In this document: positions 14,050 to 24,842 of the stretch, piece by piece
Layout of the letters: each line of letters starts with the position of its first letter
Position numbering within the stretch: position 1 is the first letter of the stretch
Assembly (NCBI GenBank): GCA_935421135.1
Contig: OW285197.1
Span: forward strand, 10,319,223-10,383,222
DNA from: Bugulina stolonifera
Taxonomy: Eukaryota > Bryozoa > Gymnolaemata > Cheilostomatida > Bugulidae
Direction: 5' to 3'
Length of the DNA stretch: 64,000 nucleotides
Notes under the pieces: generated by a model
The model's input: only the letters and a program-made list of their open reading frames with translations
What the model was told of the DNA's origin: nothing
The model's database searches: none
Translations under genes and position numbers: made by a program

Positions 14050-15576
14050 CAGTGATGCTCAAATAGCGGCCTGCGGGCCAAATGTGGCCCACCTTGCATG
14101 GTCTATAAGATGGTATTTTTGTGCCTATTTTGACTTGCAAAAATTTCAGGCTGGTGTAGAAAGCTTTAGGTAGGGCATTTCTCTGTAGAGATGACTTGCA
14201 TTACAGCACATGTAGTTCTTCGATGTTATTATAAAATTGACATGTGCATATAGCATTTTATACTTTCACCTAATTGCCACTTTCCTTGAAATGTTAATCC
14301 GAGCTCCTGGAATTCACTAGAGCTGAAGGACCTTCTCCTAATGATACCATAACATTGAATAATCATGACTAAATTTTCACCAGCAAAAGTGCTGCCAGAC
14401 TGTACGTTACTTGCACATGAAAATTTGTCACTAGCGAGGATGGTCAGATCCTGGCTAACGATATATGCCTCCACCGACCCACATGAGTCAGTATTTTCTA
14501 ATATGAATCATATCAAAAATATAACTTAGTTAGGAGCACCTCCACCAACTTATACGGGTTACCTGCACACATCTGAACCCAGATTACGAGGCCATCATAG
14601 TTGAGAAATTCATCCTTCGCTTATCACATTGGAATGTAGCACTACTTAGACTAAATTTTACAAAGTACTACTCTGTATACATACATAATTAATAAGTAAA
14701 TATAATCTACATGTATGTTCCAAATTCATTAACCACATTAATTATTGCTCAGTGTGTAAAGTAAATTTAGTAAGTGAAATATAACAATACTATTTAACAA
14801 TGTATTTTTAAGCAGGTAGTTTACTTTGTTTTTGAGCAGTCAGAGACTTGTTTCAAAACCATGAAATTACCAGAGCTGGGTCCAAGTCATAGATTTGACT
14901 TGTCAAGTCACAAGTAGACTTGTCTTGGACTTGCCAACTTGCTGACTTGACTTGACCTTGACTTGCTCATCAATGTGACCTGACTTAACTTGGACACATG
15001 AATGACTTGTGATTTTGACTTGACTTTAACTTGCACATCAATGTGACTTGACTTGACTTGACGTGGACACATAAATGACTTGTGACTTTGACTTGGGTTC
15101 TGCGAAGTCAATCTGGCAGATAAATATTTTGTACAGTGTTTAGCCAACATGGAAAAAAGGTCTCAATTGCCTATCTATTTATGACTTTTACTAGATCAGT
15201 GCTACTAGCAGCACTCAGAGTATACCAAGGTTAGCTATGAGGATACACAACTCAGGTAACATCTAGGCTATGTGTACGTGAGACTACACAATGCATAGTC
15301 ACAAGTACACACAGTGCAAGTAGTGTAAGTGTAGCATAGGTGTGGTGTAAGTAGTGAGTACGATGTATACGCAATAATTACTAGAGTTAAAGTGCAGGAC
15401 TGGCCAGTGGACACTCTGTTCTGTACCATGTGCTGTTTATATGCTATGTAACACTGTATCACAATTACAATATACCTGTATAATACTATATGACCAGTCT
15501 CGACCCTAGTGCGAATAATACTACTTACATGTATATACAATATTGGCCCACGGTGAGAAGCATTTGGGCACCCCTG
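14050..15576. mobile_element. Non-autonomous hAT element with a perfect 8-bp TSD
   Basis: The left end is CAGTGATGCTCAAATAGCGG, followed by CTGCGGGCCAAATGTGGCCC. The reverse complement of the right end is CAGGGGTGCCCAAATGCTTC, followed within 30 bases by GTGGGCCAAT. Both ends are flanked by TCATAGAC (14042-14049 and 15577-15584). The end style and 8-bp duplication are those of hAT transposons. No transposase frame is present in its 1527 bp, so it would be moved in trans. Confidence 0.9.
14890..15112. repeat. GACTTG-rich tandem repeat inside the hAT element
   Basis: Degenerate tandem copies of GACTTGACTTG with about 70-bp higher-order units (GGACACATGAATGACTTGTG twice). It is internal to the 14050-15576 element, and the open frames over it are a by-product of the repetition. 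Confidence 0.75.
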
Positions 15577-15594
15577 TCATAGACTGTTGAATAC

Positions 15595-16573
15595 TGTAAT
15601 GTTTTTGTGTACGGTTGTCACACGAGTGCCGATATTAGCACGGGTGTGGGAAGTGCTTGGTAGTGGTAGCTGGCTGCCAAGGTAAACTTCCACACATTAC
15701 ATAAAGAGTGAACAGTGAACAGTGTAATTATTGGAGAGGACGTAGGCCGGTGCTTAGACTCATTGAAGAGTCAAGGGTCCACGTAGGTTCTATAGTTTAT
15801 ACTCCAAAGGAGTGTAGCAAGTATCTGTGTTGATCTAGGGACGTAGACCCGATGCTAGATTCATTGAAGAATCCGGGATCGGCTAAGGCTCGATGGTTTA
15901 TACTCACAAAGAGTGTAGAAAGTGTCTTAAATGAGTGTGAGGATGAGCTCGGGTGCCAAGGCTGGAGCTGCCTGCTTGCAAAAGTAAGACTCTGTATGTT
16001 GAGTTAGGAGATGTTGCTTTATTGAGCGCAATCAACAGCTGACTTGAGATAACAAATGTGCTGGCTTTCATACATGATAAGCTTCCGGTAAAAAGGCCGA
16101 CATGGTATCGGGCAGTACGATAAGGTATCGTACCAAAACTTACATAACGACATGACGGAAAAACACCCGAGGTCCAACCATTAAAAGGGTTGGCCTTGGC
16201 ACAAAAAGTGCTTACAATAGTCTGAAATAGAAAGTACATAAGTATGAGCCTATTCCAAGATATCGGCCTCAAAAAGTACATGGTAAAAGACTCTGTTTAA
16301 TACAAACAGTAAAGAGAAGATAATTGCTTGTAATATGTGGGAAAACCAAAGTGTAATTGCAATATAAATCTGATCGGTGGATAACAATAATAGAGTACAA
16401 GATAAGTAGTTGATTAAGATATAGTATAAGCATGCATGTATAATAATTGTATAAGGTAAGACAATATGCATGAACGGATAATATGGATAAGCATGTATGA
16501 TAGGTATGCAATGTCAATGTCAGTGTGGTTACTAGCCCAGGGAGGCCATTGCCACGGAGGCTGTTTCACCACA
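15595..16573 (-). mobile_element. Solo LTR, long variant, minus orientation
   Basis: On the minus strand it begins TGTGGTGAAACAGCC and ends AAAAACATTACA, with a 4-bp duplication ATAC on both sides (15591-15594 and 16574-16577). It contains a CAATAAAG polyadenylation-type motif. The interior (GTAAGCACTTTTTGTGC, GAATCTAGCATCGGG, GGCCTACGTCCTCT) matches the plus-strand copy at 39635-40355. No gag-pol lies next to it, so it is a solo LTR left by recombination. Confidence 0.82.
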
Positions 16574-16899
16574 ATACTATAGTAAGTTGCCAAAATGCAG
16601 TAACAGCTAGACAGCTCTGACAGACTGTTAAGCTAATGATGACTGCATTATGCAGTTGAGTAGGTTAACCAGCAAAAAGCAACCACTCTGTGCGTTGAAA
16701 TGGCAATATTATAGTCATAAACAGAGATATCTCTCTTATGAGATGAACAGAAATTGAGAGATGACAACTTCTAGTCTTAATAAATGGCTTGTAAGTGCTG
16801 AGCAAACTTCACTAAACAGGTTCTAAGGCTGTTTTGCAATTTCATAGTAAGACTGACCCAGCTTTGTGTGAAGTACATATTTGTCTCTTTTTCTATGTT

Positions 16900-17190
16900 T
16901 AGTATAAACTCTACCTTGATATCCTAAGGACTGTCTTCGTGACCTCTTGGGAAGGCCCATGCCGCAAATAACAACCCAAGATGGCCTTCCGGCCTAGGTC
17001 AAAAGTGTTATTGGCCTAGAATTTTGCTTGGCCGGAAAAAAACCATCCCTAGCTCATCGGCACACCTGACCTCTTGGTGCGAAAATTAGGACTTTACTTT
17101 TGGCCCAGGCCGGTGTGTTCGCGACTCTGTGATGGATGTGTGCTGGAAAATATTATCGCAAATTGGCCTGGGTCTGAAATTTAAGTCGCA
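16900..17190. repeat. Dispersed repeat fragments
   Basis: 17105-17180 (CGACTCTGTGATGGATGTGT ... GGCCTGGGTCTGAAATTTA) has a relative at 21150-21225 (CAACTTTGTGACGGATGTAT ... GGCCTGTGTCTGAAATTTAG), so it is a dispersed family. The neighbouring 16930-17050 stretch, rich in GGCC and CCGG, looks like another transposon fragment. Class unknown. Confidence 0.5.
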
Positions 17191-17264
17191 AAGAAACCTC
17201 TTGTTATAATATGGTGTTAATTTAAGGTCACATTTTACTGTAAATCACATTACACGCAGAATGC

Positions 17265-17385
17265 CTATATTATGTAATATAATATTATATTATGTTATAC
17301 TATATTATATTAAATCTATATTATATTACATTATGTTACATTATATTATATTACATTGTATTATATTATATTATATTTATCCTAG
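17265..17385. repeat. Degenerate TATTA microsatellite
   Basis: Imperfect repeats of ATTAT/TATTA pentamers, the same motif as the cleaner array at about 42.7 kb. Confidence 0.7.
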
Positions 17386-17714
17386 TAGTGGCATGGCCCA
17401 CCCTGCGCTATGATCAAGTGACACACAGAGGCAGGTTGCTCCAGATATGAATACATGGTAGAAGTATGAATTGGTTGGTAACAGATTGGGAGGATGTTAC
17501 TGGCTGCATGTACATTTACATTTATAATAATACATGTAATTAGTTACACACAGGGAGTGTTGGATATACATGTATACACTTGTGAGCCAAATGTTAGCCC
17601 TAGGCCTATTGCATTTTTCGATACCTCTGTTATATTATACACGAATAAAATGTATAATATTTGATGACACATTACTTTGTGATGCATAAAAGATGTTTGG
17701 GCAGCAGCTGTAAG

Positions 17715-18010
17715 CAGGGGCGGATATAGAAAAAATTTCAACACCACCTTATTTTCGAGAAGTCATGGATTTCACGTGTCTGAGTGAGTTAATACAAGAT
17801 AAGTGTGGAACATGAACATGTATGGGTACAGTCTACACATATAACATGACTATTACAGCACTATACAGTGACTATACTGACTGAGCAAGTAAATAGAAAA
17901 TGAATTGAAGCCTGGGCATGCATAGTATTGATAGTTTACAGAGTGCAGCTAGTATTGCATGCTTGATTGAACACACGCCTAGGATGGGTGGGTGCCTATA
18001 GCCGCCCCTG
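17715..18010. mobile_element. hAT MITE, 296 bp
   Basis: Ends CAGGGGCGGATATAG and, as reverse complement, CAGGGGCGGCTATAG. Flanks are GCTGTAAG (17707-17714) and GCTGCAAG (18011-18018), 7 of 8 bases identical. Short, non-coding and hAT-like by end sequence and duplication length. Confidence 0.82.
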
Positions 18011-18018
18011 GCTGCAAG

Positions 18019-19458
18019 GTTCTGAAACATAATGAATACTAAATGCCCATCTTGAAGATTAGTTTATTAATTTATACAAAGAATCCCTATAGTGCCAATT
18101 ACTTAGACAAAAGAAGACATATGAGATAGCCTTGGTTCTCGTAAAGATTGAAGCAAAGTTGTCTCGGCTGTTTAATATTGTGTTACCACCCAACCAAATT
18201 TATCCAATCTAGAACTTGGGTCATTTAAATAATGCACAGCTGCTATAATTGCTGCATAGTTGAACTAATAGTTGTTCAGGAATAGCCCAGGGTTTTCAAA
18301 GCGAATATATATTGTATTAAGCACTGTTACTGTCCTTGTATAGGGACACAAGCCAATAATCACGTACATGTATTATATATATATATACATGTACATTGTA
18401 TATACACACTGTACTCGGAATACTGACAGCTACATTGTACTTTTACTGACAACATTTAAAATAGTTTATTGTGTATTAATAGTACATAGATTTGAATTCA
18501 TTTGGCGGCAGCAACACTAGGGTAAAATGACCAAATCTCAACAATTTACGCGGAAAATTCAAAGTAGCAAATTATAAGATGTTACAATCAATGACTTCGC
18601 AAATAGTTTAACTAACCAATGGAGAAAGAGAATACATCATCCATTGAAAGAAGTAGTTAGAACAGTATACCATCGAATTCAAACTCTAAGATTAAAATAG
18701 TATGCTATTAATTACCCGTTTCCGTTTGTCTTATATTTGCCATTGATTGCAATGACCAAATTATAAAGGAGCTTTTCAAGACATACATGTAACTGACCTT
18801 TCTCAGGATAGTCGGCATTTACATTGGCTGAAACTGATTTAAAATTTCTGCACAATGTGAAAAAAACACGAGTAAACCAATAAGGTATGTATATTTTCCT
18901 TGTAGTTAAATCTGCAATTATTTATGCTTTGGCCATTTTGTTATCGGCAGCATAATAATGAATGTTGAATTTCACTGATCATCATAATGCACAACCTAAG
19001 ACTTGAGATAAATTGGCGAGAAGGAACTCAAATAAAACGTAGTTCTTTAGAATAGATACCTGGTGGGCAAATAGCGTTATGGATAACAAGGTCACTCAGT
19101 TAATCTAAGCCTTAGATCAACTGAGTGACCTTATATTCTAAGGTTTAGTAAAATATTCAATATTGTACCTGATTGAGAAAATTTGAAGAAAGTGGGTGGA
19201 GAAATTGTATGTAGTCTGAACCCTAGCATAAACTAATCCCATAAAGAACATTTCAAAAAATTTCTTCTGTATGAAGCTTTTGTATCTACATGTACATGTA
19301 GTGTACATGTACACAAGTCATAATGAACACGACTGTAAGTAAAGTCTTTCTAATTCACACTAGCAGATTGGATTGACACGTAATACTTACTACCTGAATT
19401 ATCTGAATGAAATCAAAATGATGTGTATAATACTAATTATACTAAAATCATAATTTAC
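18019..19458. other. Non-coding spacer, little to see
   Basis: AT-rich sequence. A 30-nt minus-strand stretch at 18827-18798 has an acceptor (TTTCAG) and a donor-like GTCAGT, but nothing else supports an exon. No transposon ends are recognised. Confidence 0.35.
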
Positions 19459-19503
19459 CTGATAAATTTCACAGAGAAAGGCAAGTAGCAGCAGTGAATC
19501 AAT
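19459..19503 (-). pseudogene. Possible orphan signal-peptide exon of an NRF-6-like copy
   Basis: The minus strand reads a hydrophobic stretch IDSLLLLAFLCEIYQ directly followed by the donor GTAAAT. It resembles the first coding exon of gene B (57382-57337: MDLFLAACLLQWILP, also followed by GTAAAT), but ATT stands where B has ATG, and it is 45 nt instead of 46, so the frame is also lost. No other exons of this copy are found nearby. Confidence 0.4.
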
Positions 19504-20039
19504 AAAACAGTCTTGAGCCCCAAAGCAGCACAAGTACACTACTGCTACTACTTGTATGATTGTGATCTAGTGTAAGAAGGCTCTATGATTGATTGATGCT
19601 GGGCACTGATGCAGCAAAACTTCTTTTTTCCTTGCCACTATTTTGTTTGCTCTGTTACTTTGTAATAATAATCCACATTGTACAAGTACATTCACATTTA
19701 CAATCCTTTGTTGGTGTTGTCCTTTATTCCTATTTACACTATACCCTTTCCTTTGTGGACAAAATGTGTTCCTTTATACCAGGGGTTCCCAACCTTTTTT
19801 TAGCCTAAGTACCCCTTACCAGTCATGTAGTAAACAACGTACCCCTTTGTAGCCCTTTGTAACAAACAACGTTCCCCTCTGTAAAACTGTGTTTAATCAA
19901 GGATATCTTTGGTTTAATTTATTGTATTGTATACTGCAAAAGTAAATGATGCACCCAATTTCTAAAGGCATTATTTCATGTAGTATGAGGTAGTAAGTAT
20001 TCATAAGAATATACAGTTCTACCATTGAAATTTATTTAG

Positions 20040-20287
20040 GTAGTATGTAGTATAATTTCTCCATTGGAATGTAGTATATAGTATAGTATATATTAGTGTC
20101 TATATGCAGAAAGGTAGTCGGTAGTCAAAGATAGCCGATAGTCAACCTGCTTTCTCCATTGAAATTTATTTAGGTAGTATAATATAGTATAGTATATATT
20201 AGTGTATATATGCAGAAAGGTAGTCGATAGTCAAAGATAGCCGATAGTCAACCTGCTTTCTCCATTGAAATTTATTTAGGTAGTACT
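20040..20287. repeat. Tandem duplication of about 111 bp
   Basis: Two and a half copies of a unit that contains GATAGCCGATAGTCAACCTG and TTCTCCATTGAAATTTATTT followed by AGGTAGTA. Non-coding, inside the large hAT-type element. Confidence 0.8.
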
Positions 20288-20289
20288 AT

Positions 20290-22286
20290 ATTCATTTATC
20301 AATTACTTACACAGTGTAGATAAGGTAGCAAATTTAAGAAAAATGCCTCATAATGGTAGCGTATATAAACTTTGCCACGAAAATTAAAAGAGTTTGAACA
20401 GTCATAGAAAGTTGGTTTAAATATCGTTGGATAGCTCTCAACGAGGAGAACCGAGGGTTTTTTTAATTTTTCGTCTAATGCGTGATTTTGGCACTAGGCC
20501 AAATTTTGTCCGAAAAAGTGGAAAATTTGCCACAAAGATTAAAAGAATTTGAATGCTGCTAGAATTATAATTTTGACACCACCTACTAGTAGAGCTCAAT
20601 GAGATAAACAGAGGGTTTTCTTGGATTTTTTCTATAAGTTCTCAAATTGTTTTGACGGAGGAAAATGTACAAAAGTGATGAAAAAGTAAGGGTCTATTGC
20701 AATGTGCGTAGTTCTTTACCAAATTAACCTATTCGTACAAAATTTGTTGAGTCTGTAGTTAAAATGTTGATAAGTTAGAAGAACCCACCCTTTATTTGAT
20801 ACAACCTCCCCAATGGCCAGAAATCAAACAGAAGTGCACCAGATATGTTGGCTGCAATTTGCTTCAGCACCCTTTTATAATACATAGTGGAGCAGTGCAT
20901 CACGCACTGCATGGCCCATTGATTCTCATTGCTGAAATTGAAATTGGCGCTAATGTCAAAGGTCATCAATCATAACTGCCAAGCCTGAGTGATTTGATTG
21001 GGATGTGTATCATCAGCTTGCTTGTACATGTACAATGTATTGTATTGATAATGCGCAGTGCTTCCACATGACCACTCACTTGTGTACATATATGATATAT
21101 AGGCCTACATATAAATACAATTTTACAAAATGCAGTGCGTGTGATGAATGCTGGTGTTTTCGCAACTTTGTGACGGATGTATGATGGAAAATGTTTGTGC
21201 GAGTTGGCCTGTGTCTGAAATTTAGGCCGTGAAGGTACTAATACTCCACCAAATGCTCACATTGCATTTCATGAGCATTTCTGTAGCAATGGTAGGCTCT
21301 CTACTTTACAGCTTACTATAATTGCCTATGTTGTAGAGTATAACAGATTTGTCTGTGTACATGTAAACAGTTGTACACTGTACCATAGAATTAGAATAGA
21401 CAAGTCTATGATATGTACAGTATATCCAAAAACTAGTAATTGGAAAGCTCAATGTAACATATTTATTAAAATTTGAGCAATTGTTACAACTATTATTGTT
21501 ATGCTGCTGACCTAAACAAAATGGCCATACAGAATGGCCATACGATAATAGCCTATTTGCCATCATATTATTCATACACTAGAATAGCCCTATCAAGTCT
21601 ATCTTGCCCCCTTCTCTGATAACACAATTTGACTAACAAGCATTAACCTTTGACCTGAGCTCTGCCTTCTACTAACTATGGCCTAATTACTATTACACAT
21701 GTACAATGTGCAATGATGCAGCTGGCATGGACAGACTGACCATCACTACTGCAGACTGTATGACACTATAAGAGAAGAAATTTTATTAGTGGGACTTCGA
21801 TCACTATAAGGTAAGGCAAATAATTTTATAGTTTTAAGTTATTTGTGCACATTTTGATTTCTTATTATACTGTAGATACAGTATTTTAAAAAGCTCACAT
21901 TTAATTTTAACATTGTCTAACATTAAAAACAATTGTACATGTAATTGTAACTCCTTTTAGTATGGCTTTTATTCATGGGTGCAAGTCTGTTGTTTATCAT
22001 ATAAATATATTTATTGTGCAAGTCAAACAGTGTAAAGCTTGAAGTAGATTGCACCAGAACGTTTCCATAGTTACCCAGTCACTTCCTGTATTAATTACTT
22101 ATTACGTTATTTCTATATATTGGAAATCTCATAAACTCTATGTTGCAGTTGGCACTGTATGTTATGTGAATACTCTCTGTTTGCGAATCAATACTATACA
22201 AGCCATCTACACTACATGTATATACCGAACCTGTTACAAAACTAAGTGTAACGTTTTCTATTTCCAGACTGGTACTAGTGGCTGGT
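20290..22286. other. Non-coding left part of the large hAT-type span
   Basis: No gene is recognised. The stretch contains the dispersed repeat copy at 21150-21225. Just before the Polinton, TTTCTATTTCCAG (22258-22270) looks like a 3' splice site. Confidence 0.4.
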
Positions 22287-23009
22287 AGTAGTATAGTCAG
22301 TGCACTTCTAGACAGACACGCACTCATTGACCCCTGTTTTCAACCAATCACAAGCCGGTATTTCCGATTTCAACCAATCACAGAAGAGCACAAAAATTTT
22401 GCACACGACCTTGCCAAGGTCACCCCAAAATCCCCCCTTCTGATTGGTCGAAAAAACATTTGCACACTTGACCCCGAACCCGGCCACGACCCCTTCCCTT
22501 CCTCCTTCCCACCCTCCTCCCCTCCCCCTCCCCCACCTCCCACTCCTCCCTCCTCCCCGCCACCGCCCTCGTCCCGTCCGCGCCACCGCCGTCGCCGCCG
22601 CCGCCACCGCCGCCCTCACCACCGCCGCCGCCGCCGCCACCACCACCGCCCTCACCACCGTCGCCGCCACCGCCGCCGCCGCCACCACCGCCACCACCAC
22701 CACCGCCGCCACCACCACCACCGCCACCGCCGCCGCCGCCGCCACCACCACCACCACCGCCGCCGCCGCCGCCGCCGCCATCACCGTCATCACCGCCACC
22801 CCTCCTCCGCCGCCGCCCACCCTCCCCACCCCGCAACCCCCACTCACCCGAACGACCAATCGTTTGAGGCGGTCAAGCCGCGTCCGCCCACGTTGCGTGC
22901 GGCGCCGACCGTACACGTGGAGGCGACGCCGGTGCCCCGTATCCACCGGGCCAAGCGACTAGGCAGCGGCCCGCCGCCCATTCCGAGTTCCACTGGGGTG
23001 GGACTATAA
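22287..23009. repeat. Left Polinton terminal inverted repeat
   Basis: 723 bp, matching 32301-33023 in inverted orientation; the 639-nt central part translates identically in both copies. The outer 200 bp hold two CAACCAATCACA motifs 30 bp apart (22341, 22371) and an inverted CCAAT (22441). The middle (about 22480-22830) is a CCG/CCA/CCT-rich strand with extreme pyrimidine bias. The inner end has one more CCAAT (22856) and leads into the TATA box of the first gene. Open frames across it (poly-Pro/His/Arg, poly-Gly, poly-Ala) are repeat artefacts. Confidence 0.95.
22341..22382 (+). promoter_or_regulatory. Paired CCAAT boxes in the Polinton TIR
   Basis: CAACCAATCACA occurs at 22341-22352 and again at 22371-22382. 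Inverted or single CCAAT cores follow at 22441 and 22856. CCAATCA is the consensus of the NF-Y factor. The same set is present, inverted, in the right TIR, so it could drive transcription inward from both ends or organise the ends for replication. Confidence 0.55.
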
Positions 23010-23012
23010 AAG
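23005..23012 (+). promoter_or_regulatory. TATA box for the leftmost Polinton gene
   Basis: TATAAAAG lies 54-61 bp upstream of the ATG at 23066 and straddles the inner edge of the left TIR; the right TIR copy diverges at this point to TATAATG. The spacing fits a transcription start near 23035. Confidence 0.7.
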
Positions 23013-23065
23013 ATAAGTTTGACTGATGATAGTATTAATACAAAGAAGACTTAGTCATAGCAAAC

Positions 23066-24394
23066 ATGTCTTTTCTCACCAAAGGAGCAGCGGGGAGATA
23101 TGTACTTTTAAAGGAAGTCCTCCCGAAGTCTGTATGGGAATATATGATCAAAAGTAATATCGAAGAAACGAATAGTCCATGGATGTGGTATTGGGTTGAC
23201 AGACTCGCTCATAATTCCTTAGTGGTAGAGCTTGCCATCTATTTTAGAACACTTTCACTCTCTATGAATATCCCTTTTAAGATAGGAGAGGAAAAGTTGA
23301 GGAAAATGGCACTTTGTTATGAAGACTTAACAGGAGCTAGGTCAAGATTTTCATCTATGGTAGAAACAAAAAACGCATCCGTTTCTTCTCCCTTACTCCT
23401 TCTTAGGAATGCAGAGTTGTCAACCTGGTGTAGAGTGGAGGTTGAGAAGATTATTGAAGATAGAAACTGGGATGAAACTGGTGTGGGAGCGGAGGCCACT
23501 TTTAACACTCACTTCTTACTATATCTGGATAATGAACCTGGTGGGGAAGGTTCAAAGAATGAACTCTATCATAGAGTATTGAACATATTAAAGGATGGGG
23601 CAAGAAGATGTCGCTTTGAGGATGGGAAGGAGAAATCGCGAGCGAAGAGGAGTTACAATGAAGAAAGCATCCCTGGTTTAATTCTTAGTAGAGGTAATAC
23701 GCTATATGCAGGGCGATTGTTTGGAGAACTAGATCCATCCAAAAATGGGTTAGAGGTGATAAGAAGTCCTTCACCAGGAGATGCTAGATTAGAGGTGAGA
23801 GAGACTTCTACAGGAGAGACTAACCAGGTTATGATAGAAGAGGTTGAAATGTGTGACATTGGAGAACTAGATTCATCCAAAAACGGGTTAGAGGAGATAA
23901 GAAGCCCTTCACCAGGAGAAGCTAGGGTGGAAGTGAGAGAGACTTCTACAGGAGAGAATAAGCAGATTATGATAGAAGAGCAAACTCATGTAGAAACTAA
24001 AGAAGAGGTTGAAATGTGTGACAAAAGGGAACAAGAGATTAGAAAGATAGAACAAGAATTGGCACTAAAGAAAGTGGAATTGGCGGGAGCACTGGGGTGG
24101 AAAGAAGCACTAGAGATGCAACAGAGAATTGATGCAAGAAAAGAGAGAAGAACAAATCGCATTGCCTTCTTAGAAAAAAAGTTAACAGAGGAAAGAATGG
24201 AAAAAGAGAGGTTAATGATGGAAATCGAGCGTTTGCAAAAAGAAGAAGAAGAAGAAAAAATGGATAGTGTATCAATTATTGATCACATAATTCCCCACCT
24301 GGCTAACAAACTAGATGATAATGATGCAAAAGCAGAAGGGGAAGATAGTAAACTGCCACAGTGGGTTCCAACAGGAGAAAGTAATGATGAATAA
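23066..24394 (+). CDS. Unknown Polinton protein with internal duplication and coiled coil
   Basis: 442 aa, first gene after the left TIR with its own TATA box. I do not recognise the family. Residues 1-200 look globular and mixed alpha/beta (WMWYWVDRLAHNSLVVELAI). Residues 220-265 and 266-320 are a direct duplication (GEL-SKNGLE-IRSPSPG-AR-EVRETSTGE), made by a 138-bp DNA repeat at 23723 and 23861; the second copy carries an extra QTHVETKEE. Residues 320-400 are a strongly charged coiled coil (KIEQELALKKVELAG ... EERMEKERLMMEIERLQKEEEE). There is no transmembrane segment. The position and size suggest a lineage-specific structural, tail-like or replication accessory protein. It shows no polymerase motifs. 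Confidence 0.85.
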   Translation: MSFLTKGAAGRYVLLKEVLPKSVWEYMIKSNIEETNSPWMWYWVDRLAHNSLVVELAIYFRTLSLSMNIPFKIGEEKLRKMALCYEDLTGARSRFSSMVETKNASVSSPLLLLRNAELSTWCRVEVEKIIEDRNWDETGVGAEATFNTHFLLYLDNEPGGEGSKNELYHRVLNILKDGARRCRFEDGKEKSRAKRSYNEESIPGLILSRGNTLYAGRLFGELDPSKNGLEVIRSPSPGDARLEVRETSTGETNQVMIEEVEMCDIGELDSSKNGLEEIRSPSPGEARVEVRETSTGENKQIMIEEQTHVETKEEVEMCDKREQEIRKIEQELALKKVELAGALGWKEALEMQQRIDARKERRTNRIAFLEKKLTEERMEKERLMMEIERLQKEEEEEKMDSVSIIDHIIPHLANKLDDNDAKAEGEDSKLPQWVPTGESNDE

Positions 24395-24434
24395 AAGTGT
24401 ATAGATTCCAATCGTTCTCTCAAACAAGGGCAAG

Positions 24435-24842
24435 ATGTCAAAGCAAGAGGTAGTATGTAGAAATGAGAATTATGAAGATGTGGCTGATGGTCTCTTAGAT
24501 GAAGTAGTAGCTATCTCTGCTGAAGAGGGAAGGGAGCAAATAGGAGAGAGAAGCAACAAAAGAAAGAAGTTCACATTCTACATAATCATAATACTATTTA
24601 TACTTTCTTGCTCATCTTTATCACCATCAGTTTACACATATCTAAGTGATAGGGAACCACCCAATGGCAAAGACAAAGGAGTACTTAAGCAAGGACACTT
24701 TTTAAAAACAAACACAACTCTATTAGCTACTCAACTGGATCAGCATGCGTCCACACCAAGAAATCGATCTTCGCTTGCAGAGTCCCTTCACAGCTCTAGT
24801 CTGTGGTCCAACAGGGAGTGGAAAAACGGAACTACTATTTAG
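24435..24842 (+). CDS. Small type II membrane protein
   Basis: 135 aa. An acidic cytoplasmic-type N-terminus (1-40), a basic patch NKRKK (41-45), one hydrophobic segment (46-68, FTFYIIIILFILSC) and a 65-residue tail with three N-glycosylation sequons (NTT 93, NRS 110, NGT 131). The basic residues before the segment predict N-in/C-out topology. Its last 98 nt overlap the start of the ATPase gene in another frame, so the C-terminus is constrained by a second protein. Family unknown; in a capsid-forming element it could be a virion membrane or surface protein, which is inference. Confidence 0.75.
   Translation: MSKQEVVCRNENYEDVADGLLDEVVAISAEEGREQIGERSNKRKKFTFYIIIILFILSCSSLSPSVYTYLSDREPPNGKDKGVLKQGHFLKTNTTLLATQLDQHASTPRNRSSLAESLHSSSLWSNREWKNGTTI

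Noticed and set aside
14050..18010. hAT transposase
   Set aside because: No frame with hAT dimerisation or catalytic motifs was found in any of the hAT-like elements in the window.
22278..23009. Open frames of 138-243 codons in the left TIR (poly-Gly, poly-Pro/His/Arg, poly-Ala) and their mirror images at 32301-33101
   Set aside because: They exist in several frames on both strands because the tract is a triplet repeat lacking stops. The composition is that of a repeat, and they run across the element border.
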